DNA from: Sneathiellales bacterium
GTDB taxonomy: Bacteria > Pseudomonadota > Alphaproteobacteria > Sneathiellales > Sneathiellaceae
Assembly: GCA_022360775.1 (NCBI GenBank)
Contig: JAKSCD010000201.1
Span: forward strand, 1 to 33,154
Reading direction: 5' to 3'
Length of the DNA stretch: 33,154 nt
In this document: piece by piece, positions 25,386-33,154 of the stretch
How positions within the stretch are numbered: the first letter of the stretch is position 1
How the letters are laid out: each line of letters opens with the position of its first letter
Notes under the pieces: model-generated
Seen by the model: only the letters and a program-made list of their open reading frames with translations
The model's database searches: none
Told to the model about the DNA's origin: nothing
Position numbers and translations under genes: made by a program

Positions 25386-28034
25386 ATGGAAGTCTTATTT
25401 GCTCTTTTGAGCTTGATTATTCCGTTAGGGTTTCTCGTTGTTTTTATCTGGCTGATTGTAAAGGTTAGAGCCCTTTCTCAGGATGTTTCTGTCTTAAAGA
25501 TTGCTGTTTCACAGCTCTTGAAAGAGGGAAAGGAAGCTGAACCTGAAGAGGCACCTCAGGCGTATGTGTCGCAAACAATGCCTGCTGAAGGTACATCGAT
25601 AGAGCAGGAGAGTGCGGTCGATCTAACAAGCGGTATTCCTACATCGCAGGCAACCCCGGATAACGATACTGATCCTCAGCAAGAGAGAAATACGCCCCCT
25701 CGGTTTTCAATCATTGAATTCCTGACAAGCACCCGTCTGATGATATGGATTGGCGGACTTGCACTTGCGCTTGGGGGTGTGTTTATCGTCAAGTACTCAA
25801 TTGAAAGAGGCTTTCTTGGACCCTGGGGGAAGGTTACTGCCGGTCTGCTGGCTGGAATGATTATGCTGTTAGTCAGTGAATGGTTGCGTAAACAGGTCCA
25901 GGAGGAAGTGATTGAAAAATCCAGCCTCTATCTTCCTATTGCTGTTGCTGCGGCTGGTTTTACGACAATCTATGGTGCTCTTTTTTCGGCCTTTGCTTTT
26001 TACGACCTTTTGTCGGCTCTCCCGACAATTTTACTGCTTGCTTTAACAGCAGCTGCAGGTCTGGCTTATTCCATATTGATGGGGCCATTACTGGCTTTGC
26101 TTGCCTTGATCGGTGCTTATTTAGCGCCAGCACTGGTTTCTACTGAAAACAGTTCTACGGAGCTTCTGTATCTCTATCTTTCGGCAATTGTGGTCGGAAG
26201 TTTTCTCCTGTTGCGGTACCAGGGTTGGACCTGGATTGGTGTTGTTAATCTCGTTGCACAAGCCATTTGGTTTTTTCTTTGGGGCGCGGAAATCCAGCCT
26301 GCAAAAGGTGAAATTGTTGTTCTGACCCTTCATCTTGCTGTTGTTTTATCTCTCTACGTCGTCCAGTTCCTGAGATCGGCGACCCTTGCAGACTGCACTA
26401 TCTCTATTTTTAGGAGTTATCGTCAAACAGATATCGCGGATCGGCTGCTCTATGGCGCTGTTTTATATGCGCTTCTTGTTGGCCTGATAATAACCTTGCG
26501 TAACGAATTTGCGGCGGGAGCTCTTATCACACCGGTCGCGCTTCTTCTTTTGACCTGCTGGATTGCCTATCGAAACCCGTTTCTCGAGGGAACAATCTGG
26601 ATTTCTCAAATTGGAATACTGATTTTGGCGGTTGTGTGGCCTATTGAAAAAACGCCCGAGCTTACCCCTATTTTAAACCAGCTTCAGATTAGTATGCTGG
26701 TGGCGATCAGTTTCTACTTCATTGGCCATGCCTTATGGCGCTTGCGCAAAGATCCAACTTCGGGCCTTCCGGTTTTTTACGCTGTTTATATGCCGCTACT
26801 CACATTTTGCATTTTGTATTGGCGCTATCACGGGATCGGAACCTCTGTTGAGTGGGGATTGGTCGCGCTTATATTGGCAGCGGGATATGTCGTCTGGGCA
26901 TCCGTTCAGAAAATCAGTAGTCAGGAAATTCTGGGTTATCTTGCCTTGGGGACAAGCGGAGGGTTATCTCTCGCTTTTTCCGCGTTTATGAGCAATGAAT
27001 GGCTGACAATAGCCTTTGCCCTTCAGGTTTTTGCGCTGTCCTGGATCAATAAATTCCTTACAGTCAGACTGTTAAGGCCGATTGCCGCTCTTCTTGCTAT
27101 TATTGTGATCGTTCGTCTGGAACTGGATAGCGACTTTATCAGAACCCTTATTGGAGCCCAATATGCGGTTGATTGGTATCTTTATGGCTTTGGGATTCCG
27201 TTGCTGGCTTTCGGCGGAGCCTGGATATGGTTCTCTCGCGAAAAGGAAGACTACCTGACTTACCTGCTTGAGAGCGGTTTCCTGTTATTCTGGGTTTCTA
27301 TCCTGACGACAATGATCCGGATTAATATGCTGCAGGTTGGCACGGGAACAGGAATGATCTCGTTTGCCGAAACTGCTATTCACGTCGGCAGCTGGGGATT
27401 AAATGCGCTTGGCTTATACTGGCTTGCAAGCAGGGCAAAAACCGTTGTCCGGGAAATGGGCTGGAAAATTCTTGGAACTGCGGCCGGGATTGCGCTTGTT
27501 TATGGTCTTGTATTTATTCTCAATCCGGCATTTAGGGGAATGGACGCTGTTGGCACAGTGGGCAAATGGTACATCCTTGACTGGCTAATGCTCGCTTATC
27601 TTTTCCCTGCTCTCATGTTGGCGGTTTCGTCTAGGATTGTCCGAACAGAGCATATTCATTTAAAACCCTATCTTCTTGGTGGGGCAGCAGTTCTGGGTTT
27701 TCTATATCTCAATACCGAAATACGTCATCTTTTCCAGGGAGAAGACATAAAGCTTTGGCACATGTCTGATCAGGAGATTTATAGCTATTCGATCGGATGG
27801 CTTGTTTATGCAAGCGCAATTATGGGAATTGGGATCTGGAAGGACGACCACAGAATACGTCAGGCTGCGCTTTTGCTGCTTCTGGCGACTGTTGTGAAAG
27901 TCTTCTTCTTCGACATGGGAGCCCTTGAAGGCTTGTTAAGAGCGATCTCCTTCCTTGGGCTTGGTGCCTGCCTGATTGGCCTTGCTTTCCTTTATCAGAA
28001 ATTCGGGAAAGGGGAGAGCGAGAAAATTTCTTGA
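25386..28034 (+). CDS. DUF2339 multi-spanning membrane protein (882 aa)
   Basis: Many TM helices; 'TSTRLMIWIGGLALALGGVFIVKYSIERGFLGPWGKVTAGLLAGMIMLLVSEWL' and C-terminal 'RQAALLLLLATVVKVFFFDMGALEGLLRAISFLGLGACLIGLAFLYQKF' are typical of DUF2339. Confidence 0.9.
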   Translation: MEVLFALLSLIIPLGFLVVFIWLIVKVRALSQDVSVLKIAVSQLLKEGKEAEPEEAPQAYVSQTMPAEGTSIEQESAVDLTSGIPTSQATPDNDTDPQQERNTPPRFSIIEFLTSTRLMIWIGGLALALGGVFIVKYSIERGFLGPWGKVTAGLLAGMIMLLVSEWLRKQVQEEVIEKSSLYLPIAVAAAGFTTIYGALFSAFAFYDLLSALPTILLLALTAAAGLAYSILMGPLLALLALIGAYLAPALVSTENSSTELLYLYLSAIVVGSFLLLRYQGWTWIGVVNLVAQAIWFFLWGAEIQPAKGEIVVLTLHLAVVLSLYVVQFLRSATLADCTISIFRSYRQTDIADRLLYGAVLYALLVGLIITLRNEFAAGALITPVALLLLTCWIAYRNPFLEGTIWISQIGILILAVVWPIEKTPELTPILNQLQISMLVAISFYFIGHALWRLRKDPTSGLPVFYAVYMPLLTFCILYWRYHGIGTSVEWGLVALILAAGYVVWASVQKISSQEILGYLALGTSGGLSLAFSAFMSNEWLTIAFALQVFALSWINKFLTVRLLRPIAALLAIIVIVRLELDSDFIRTLIGAQYAVDWYLYGFGIPLLAFGGAWIWFSREKEDYLTYLLESGFLLFWVSILTTMIRINMLQVGTGTGMISFAETAIHVGSWGLNALGLYWLASRAKTVVREMGWKILGTAAGIALVYGLVFILNPAFRGMDAVGTVGKWYILDWLMLAYLFPALMLAVSSRIVRTEHIHLKPYLLGGAAVLGFLYLNTEIRHLFQGEDIKLWHMSDQEIYSYSIGWLVYASAIMGIGIWKDDHRIRQAALLLLLATVVKVFFFDMGALEGLLRAISFLGLGACLIGLAFLYQKFGKGESEKIS

Positions 28035-28091
28035 TATGGTTACATATGAAACTATTATTAGGAAGACGAGAACACAGATGAGGAAACGACA

Positions 28092-28649
28092 ATGCAAATT
28101 CAGAAGATCCACCATGTGGCCTATCGTTGCCGGGATGCCAAGGAAACTGTTGAATGGTATGTGAAATATCTGAACATGGATTTTGTACTTGCGATTGCGG
28201 AAAATGAGGTTCCGTCTACCAAGGCGCCTGACCCTTATATGCATGTTTTTCTCGATGCGGGGCAGGGGAATGTCCTTGCATTTTTTGAACTTCCGAATTC
28301 TCCTGAAATGGGAAAGGATCCCCATACACCTGAATGGGTCCAGCATCTTGCCATGCAGGTCGGCAGCATGGATGAACTTCATGAGGCTAAAGAGCGTCTG
28401 GAAGCGGATGATATTGATGTTCTGGGGCCTGTTAATCACACCCTGTTCCAGTCGATTTATTTCTTCGACCCCAACGGTCACCGTATTGAGCTTGCCGCCA
28501 ACACGGATACACCAACCATGAACAGAAAACTGGATGATGTGAAATGGGAAATGCTTGAAGAATGGTCAAAGACCAAACGGGCGCCGGAACATGCACGCTG
28601 GATGCATGATGGAACTGTTGAGCCGGATTATACCAAGGTGGAAAAATAA
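28092..28649 (+). CDS. VOC-superfamily protein (glyoxalase/extradiol dioxygenase-like)
   Basis: 185 aa; 'KIHHVAYRCRDAKETVEWYVKYLNMDFVLA', 'QHLAMQVGSMDEL', 'QSIYFFDPNGHRIELA'. Confidence 0.88.
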   Translation: MQIQKIHHVAYRCRDAKETVEWYVKYLNMDFVLAIAENEVPSTKAPDPYMHVFLDAGQGNVLAFFELPNSPEMGKDPHTPEWVQHLAMQVGSMDELHEAKERLEADDIDVLGPVNHTLFQSIYFFDPNGHRIELAANTDTPTMNRKLDDVKWEMLEEWSKTKRAPEHARWMHDGTVEPDYTKVEK

Positions 28650-28651
28650 GA

Positions 28652-29665
28652 ATGAAACTTGCCAGTTTGAAAAACGGATCACGAGATGGCCAGCTTGTCG
28701 TTGTCAGCCGGGATCTACGCCAGTGTATTGCTGTTCCTCATCTTGCAAACACGATGCAGCAGGTGTTGGATTTCTGGGATGTCCAGGCGCCAAAACTTCA
28801 GGAAATCTATGAAGCCTTGAATAAAGGCTCCCTTTCAGCGTCCATGGGATTTGATCAGGCTGACACTTTATCTCCGTTGCCAAGAGCCTATCAATGGGCT
28901 GACGGATCCGCATATGTTAATCATGTGGAACTGGTCAGAAAAGCGCGCGGCGCTGAGATGCCTCCCAGTTTCTGGACAGATCCATTGATGTATCAGGGAG
29001 GCTCAGACACATTCCTGGCACCGACAGATAATATTCCCCTGGTTGATGAAAGCTGGGGTCTTGATTTTGAGGGGGAGATTGCCGTCATCACAGGTGATGT
29101 CCCGATGGGCGCCAATAAAAAAGAGGCAGCTGAGGGGATAAAGCTTCTCATGCTGGTCAATGATGTCTCACTTCGAGGGCTGATCCCGGCGGAGCTGGGC
29201 AAGGGATTTGGTTTTTTTCATTCCAAGCCCTCCAGTGCGTTTGGTCCCGTAGCCGTAACACCCGACGAACTTGGAGAGGCCTGGAGAGATAACAAAGTCC
29301 ATCTGCCCCTTGAAGTCACTTATAACGAGGAGACTTTTGGGTATCCGGAAGCAGGCGTGGATATGACTTTCGATTTTGCGGATCTGGTTGTTCATGCTTC
29401 AAAAAGCAGAAAACTGGCTGCTGGGGCGGTGATCGGTTCTGGTACTGTTTCCAATAAACTTGAAGGCGGCCCCGGGAAGTCGGTTTCTGAAGGCGGAAAA
29501 GGATATACCTGTATTGCTGAAATCCGAATGATTGAAACAATTGATCAGGGGGCCGCGAAAACGGCATTCATGAAACCCGGCGATCACGTCGTCCTGGAAA
29601 TGAAGGATAGGGATGGCCGGTCCGTTTTTGGCAAAATTGATCAGAAAGTTGTCAAGGCTTCCTGA
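28652..29665 (+). CDS. Fumarylacetoacetate hydrolase (FAH) family protein
   Basis: 337 aa; 'LDFEGEIAVITGDVPMG', 'LLMLVNDVSLRGLIP', 'SKPSSAFGPVAVTPDELG', 'GAVIGSGTVSNK'; 2 bp after the VOC gene. Confidence 0.9.
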   Translation: MKLASLKNGSRDGQLVVVSRDLRQCIAVPHLANTMQQVLDFWDVQAPKLQEIYEALNKGSLSASMGFDQADTLSPLPRAYQWADGSAYVNHVELVRKARGAEMPPSFWTDPLMYQGGSDTFLAPTDNIPLVDESWGLDFEGEIAVITGDVPMGANKKEAAEGIKLLMLVNDVSLRGLIPAELGKGFGFFHSKPSSAFGPVAVTPDELGEAWRDNKVHLPLEVTYNEETFGYPEAGVDMTFDFADLVVHASKSRKLAAGAVIGSGTVSNKLEGGPGKSVSEGGKGYTCIAEIRMIETIDQGAAKTAFMKPGDHVVLEMKDRDGRSVFGKIDQKVVKAS

Positions 29666-30768
29666 AATTTTCCATCTGCCGAACAGATAGAAAATTCTGC
29701 TTGCAGGCCTGGTCTGATGGATCCGATCAGGCCGTCAAGCTTCATAAGTTTTGCCGGATTGCCACTGGCCATACCGATTGCCGTATCAAGGTCCGCAAGA
29801 CCGTTCTCGACACAGAAATGAACAGCATCTGAAAGGGCTATTGCAGATCCTGCAAGCGTTCCCGCCTTATTGATGCAGCGCCCGTTTTTTACCGAAATGC
29901 TCTCCCCATACAGCTGGAAATCCTGTTCATTATTACTAACGCAAGGCATCGCGTCACTGACAAGGATACTTTTTCCTGTTCCTTTTGCAGCCAAGGCGAC
30001 TGAAAGCGTTGCAGGATGAATATGATGACCATCTGCAATAAAACTACAGTAACTTTCCCTGTCTTCCAATGCGGCCCCGACAATACCCGGTTCTCGGGAA
30101 AGGAAGGGTGGCATGGCGTTAAAAAGATGGGTAAAAGCGCTTACTCCTTTTTTAAGGGCAAAAGCTGTTTGCTCGTAACTTGCATTGCTATGACCGGCGG
30201 AGACAATGACGCCTGCCTTAACCAATTCGGCAAGATAATCACTTGAGACACATTCCGGAGCCAGGGTCACCAGAATTGTTTCGAGATTTCTGCTCTTCAC
30301 CAGATCTAGGAATTTTTCTTCAAAGCCCCGGATAAGGGACGCTGAATGAACCCCTTTTTTTTCTGCATTCAGGTAAGGACCTTCGAAATGGATACCGCGT
30401 ATGCCCGTCAGGCCTTTAACATGAGCTTCTTCAACCGCATCAGCCATCTGCTGCATGATATCAAAACTGTCAGTAATGAGGGTCGGCAATAAAGATGTTG
30501 TGCCCGTCTTTTGATGCGCTTGAAGAACGGTCTTGATACCCTCTAAATCGGGTTTGTCATTTAACAGAATGCCGCCGCCGCCATTCACTTGCAGGTCAAA
30601 CAACCCGGGCGTAAGGATGACATCTCCCAAATCCTGAATGAGAGCGTTGGGAGACAGCGTGTCACAGTTAAAAATACCGCCAATAAATCCTGTTTCGAGG
30701 ATTTCAATAAAGCAATCTTCTTTTAGCTCATGGTCAATCAGGATTTTGTGGGCGGTCAGGAATGTCAT
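29641..30768 (-). CDS. nagA: N-acetylglucosamine-6-phosphate deacetylase
   Basis: 375 aa; 'GLFDLQVNGGGG', 'GIRGIHFEGPYLNAEKKGVH', 'SAGHSNASYEQT', 'FTHLFNAMPPFLSREPGIVGAA', 'LVSDAMP'. Confidence 0.94.
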   Translation of the reverse strand: MTFLTAHKILIDHELKEDCFIEILETGFIGGIFNCDTLSPNALIQDLGDVILTPGLFDLQVNGGGGILLNDKPDLEGIKTVLQAHQKTGTTSLLPTLITDSFDIMQQMADAVEEAHVKGLTGIRGIHFEGPYLNAEKKGVHSASLIRGFEEKFLDLVKSRNLETILVTLAPECVSSDYLAELVKAGVIVSAGHSNASYEQTAFALKKGVSAFTHLFNAMPPFLSREPGIVGAALEDRESYCSFIADGHHIHPATLSVALAAKGTGKSILVSDAMPCVSNNEQDFQLYGESISVKNGRCINKAGTLAGSAIALSDAVHFCVENGLADLDTAIGMASGNPAKLMKLDGLIGSIRPGLQAEFSICSADGKFQEALTTF

Positions 30769-30794
30769 CAGGCTTCTTCGATTATGTTATCCGG

Positions 30795-32366
30795 CTACCA
30801 TACACCAAAAAATATGCCGCGTTCCCTGGCATTATCTGTTTTTTCTTCAATAGTATCATGACGCACTGTAAAGCGTGTCTTTCTCTTGCGGATCCAGAGA
30901 TTAATCCGGTTTTCATGGTCTTTGCAGATTTCCGCATGGCTGTTTCGCTGGCCGAGATCCTCAAGTTCGTTCGGATCGTTCTCCAGATCGAAGAGTTGCG
31001 GGGGAAAGCCGTCAAAGGAGATGTATTTCCACTTCTCGCTTCGGATCATATAGCCGCGGGTTTCATCCGGTGAAAGCGCGAGGGAAAGCCGCGCGCCGCG
31101 CCAGGCATAATCCACCTCGCTGAAAACCGCTTTACGCCAGTCTGCGGGCGTTTCTCCGTTCAGGAAAGGAAGGAGAGAACGGCCCTCAAGAAGATGTGGT
31201 TTTTCCTCACCGCCGAGAGCATCAATAAAGGTTGGTACCAGATCTATAGCCTCTACCAGGCTTTCAGAAACAGTACCTTTTTTCTGAACCCGGGTTTCCG
31301 GCGAGGACACAATCATGGGAACGCGAATGCTCTCTTCATGGAACAGTTCTTTTTCACCAAGCCAGTGATCCCCGAGATAATCGCCATGATCGCTGGTAAA
31401 GACTATCAGGGTGTCCTCAAGCCGGCCTTGCTGCTCAAGGAAGGTCATCAGTCTACCAATATTATCGTCAATCTCGGTGATCAAGCCCATATAAGCCGGG
31501 ATTACATGTTTTCTTTTGTCTTCATCGGAGAAATTGATGCTTTCTTCATGGCCCATAAATGCATCAACAACAGGATGGGGGTTTTCTTTCTCAGCCGATG
31601 ATCTATTCGCTACAAGAATATCTGCCTCTGAATACATATTGTGATAGGGGGCAGGAGCGATATAAGGCCAATGAGGCTTGATATAGCTTAAATGCAAGCA
31701 CCATGGGGTATCACCAAGGGCAGAAATCTTTTCCATTGCCTGGTTCGTCATATAGGCGGTTTCGGAATGCTCTGCGCTGACTTCCGCTTTTAAATGGGCA
31801 TTGCGTAGCAGCCAACCGCTCTGCAACTCCCCATTTTCATCACGCCCGGAATTCGCCGCTGTATGCCAGGGATTATCCCCGTCATAGCCCTTCGACCTGA
31901 GATACTGGTTATAGGGAAGATTAGGGTCTGTATACTGATCCGGGTGTAATCCGTCATCTCTTTCCCAGGGCTCGAACCCGCATTGCGAGGCAAGAACACC
32001 ATTTTTGGAAACCGGGTCGATCCCGAGCCGTTCCATACTGGACCTGTCCGCAGCCATGTGGGTTTTACCAATCAGACCGGTCTGAACGCCCAGTTCTCGC
32101 ATGTGATCTCCCAGGGTTGGCTGGCCAACATTCAAAGGAACACCGTTATAGGTTGCCCCATGGGTGAACATGTAGCGCCCTGTATAGAAACACATGCGAG
32201 AAGAGCCGCAAACGGGGGCCTGGACATAGGCACGCGTAAAATTGACCCCTCCATCAGCCAGTTTATCGATATGGGGTGTTTTCATGGTTGGATGGCCGTT
32301 ACAGGCCAGGTAATCCGCGCGAAGCTGATCACACATAATGAACAGGATATTCCGTGTATTGCTCAC
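30795..32366 (-). CDS. Sulfatase / phosphonate monoester hydrolase-like alkaline phosphatase superfamily enzyme
   Basis: 523 aa; 'NILFIMCDQLRADYLACNGH', 'APVCGSSRMCFYTGRY', 'IVFTSDHGDYLGDHWLGEKELFHEESIRVPMIV'. Confidence 0.9.
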   Translation of the reverse strand: MSNTRNILFIMCDQLRADYLACNGHPTMKTPHIDKLADGGVNFTRAYVQAPVCGSSRMCFYTGRYMFTHGATYNGVPLNVGQPTLGDHMRELGVQTGLIGKTHMAADRSSMERLGIDPVSKNGVLASQCGFEPWERDDGLHPDQYTDPNLPYNQYLRSKGYDGDNPWHTAANSGRDENGELQSGWLLRNAHLKAEVSAEHSETAYMTNQAMEKISALGDTPWCLHLSYIKPHWPYIAPAPYHNMYSEADILVANRSSAEKENPHPVVDAFMGHEESINFSDEDKRKHVIPAYMGLITEIDDNIGRLMTFLEQQGRLEDTLIVFTSDHGDYLGDHWLGEKELFHEESIRVPMIVSSPETRVQKKGTVSESLVEAIDLVPTFIDALGGEEKPHLLEGRSLLPFLNGETPADWRKAVFSEVDYAWRGARLSLALSPDETRGYMIRSEKWKYISFDGFPPQLFDLENDPNELEDLGQRNSHAEICKDHENRINLWIRKRKTRFTVRHDTIEEKTDNARERGIFFGVW

Positions 32367-33154
32367 TTGGCTTCTCCGGGGCGATCAGTCAGGAAACCTA
32401 ACATGCTTGGCCATGCAGACGGGTCTTCCTTCATAAACATATGCCCGCCCTTAAACTCCATGAATTCTGCATTTGGAATTCTGTTCACCATATTGCGGGA
32501 ATTTTCAGGCGGGGCCAAGCCGTCATATGTTCCGCAAGCAACAAGAACCGGCATTTTTATCTCTTCCAGTCGATCATAGGTATCATGATCCGCCCTTGCT
32601 TTCAGTTGCTCTTTCATGGCTGCATGCTTGACCGGGTTATTAAAGGTTGCATCTGCGGATTGCCAATGAAGGGCAAAGATCTGCTCTGCTTGCCTTGGAT
32701 TTTCCTTCTGCCAGGCTTCCGTATGCCGCAAATTCATGAGTTTCATAAAAGTCCTGGCATAATTCTCTGCATCCAGATCCTGTAAATTCTGCAAGGGATA
32801 AGAGGCACCGCCGATACCGCCGCTGCTGGTACAGCAGAGGACCAATCTGTACACTTTTTCAGGATAATTGAGCGCAAAATGCTGGGCAATCATCCCGCCG
32901 AAACTGATCCCGATAATGTGGGCTTTCTCCCAACCTATTTTTTCCATTAACTGTTCCACATCATGGGCATAAGCTTGCATACTGGGAGGTTCATTGGCAG
33001 GTGTTGAAGACTGCCCCATACCCCGATTGTCGAAATTGACCAGCTGATATTTCTCAATGCCGGGAATATCATAGACACCGGGTTTATGACGCGTATCAGA
33101 ATTTGTGCCCGAAATCAGAATAATACGCGGGCCGTTGCCCTGAATTTTATAGAA
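32363..33154 (-). CDS. Alpha/beta hydrolase, partial at the right edge
   Basis: 'AHIIGISFGGMIAQHFALNYPEKVYRLVLCCTSSGG' (GxSxG nucleophile elbow). Open frame extends upstream of 33019 to the window end (FYKIQGNGPRIILISGTNSDTRHKPGVYDIPGIEKYQLVNFDNRGMGQSS). ATGA overlap with the sulfatase gene. Confidence 0.88.
   Translation of the reverse strand, partial: FYKIQGNGPRIILISGTNSDTRHKPGVYDIPGIEKYQLVNFDNRGMGQSSTPANEPPSMQAYAHDVEQLMEKIGWEKAHIIGISFGGMIAQHFALNYPEKVYRLVLCCTSSGGIGGASYPLQNLQDLDAENYARTFMKLMNLRHTEAWQKENPRQAEQIFALHWQSADATFNNPVKHAAMKEQLKARADHDTYDRLEEIKMPVLVACGTYDGLAPPENSRNMVNRIPNAEFMEFKGGHMFMKEDPSAWPSMLGFLTDRPGEAK

Noticed and set aside
27936-28481. Minus-strand 181-aa ORF
   Set aside because: Antisense to the DUF2339 end and the VOC gene; no motif support.
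31983-32579. Plus-strand 198-aa ORF
   Set aside because: Antisense to the sulfatase and alpha/beta hydrolase genes, which show clear motifs.
1-33154. CRISPR arrays, transposons, phage or toxin-antitoxin/defence modules
   Set aside because: Looked for direct-repeat arrays, transposase/integrase motifs and small paired ORFs; none could be supported by reading.

Overview
The window looks like a chromosomal segment of an alphaproteobacterium (lineage inferred from gene content and style). No CRISPR array, transposase, integrase or phage gene was found. From left to right it contains: (i) a minus-strand Mrp/Mnh cation:proton antiporter cluster (E-F-G-[MbhD/MbhE-B]-C), cut off at the left edge; (ii) a double cold-shock-domain protein; (iii) a thiYXZ-type pyrimidine/thiamine-precursor ABC importer with a TPP riboswitch whose P1 stem abuts the start codon and contains the Shine-Dalgarno sequence; (iv) DUF192, PaaI-like thioesterase, tRNA-Pro(TGG), PA14-domain, NDUFS4-like and tRNA-Arg(TCT) genes; (v) a secreted amidohydrolase, an ICMT-like membrane methyltransferase, and an uncharacterised 171-aa protein with a Fur-like box upstream; (vi) a complementary heterodimer-type bacterioferritin pair; (vii) a class IV aminotransferase, a LuxR-type regulator with a degenerate receiver domain, and a GMC oxidoreductase; (viii) a self-contained heme-uptake locus, hemP-receptor-tonB-hmuS-exbB-exbD-hmuTUV, preceded by an array of Fur-like sites (the 57-aa hemP ORF is absent from the supplied ORF track); (ix) an orphan Hpt protein and a large DUF2339 membrane protein; (x) VOC and FAH-family genes, nagA, an atypical sulfatase and a partial alpha/beta hydrolase. 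I see no clear wholly new multi-gene system. The best leads are the Fur-box-linked unknown protein, the pseudo-receiver regulator, the riboswitch/divergent-promoter architecture, and the sulfatase with a CGSSR (not CxPxR) active-site motif.
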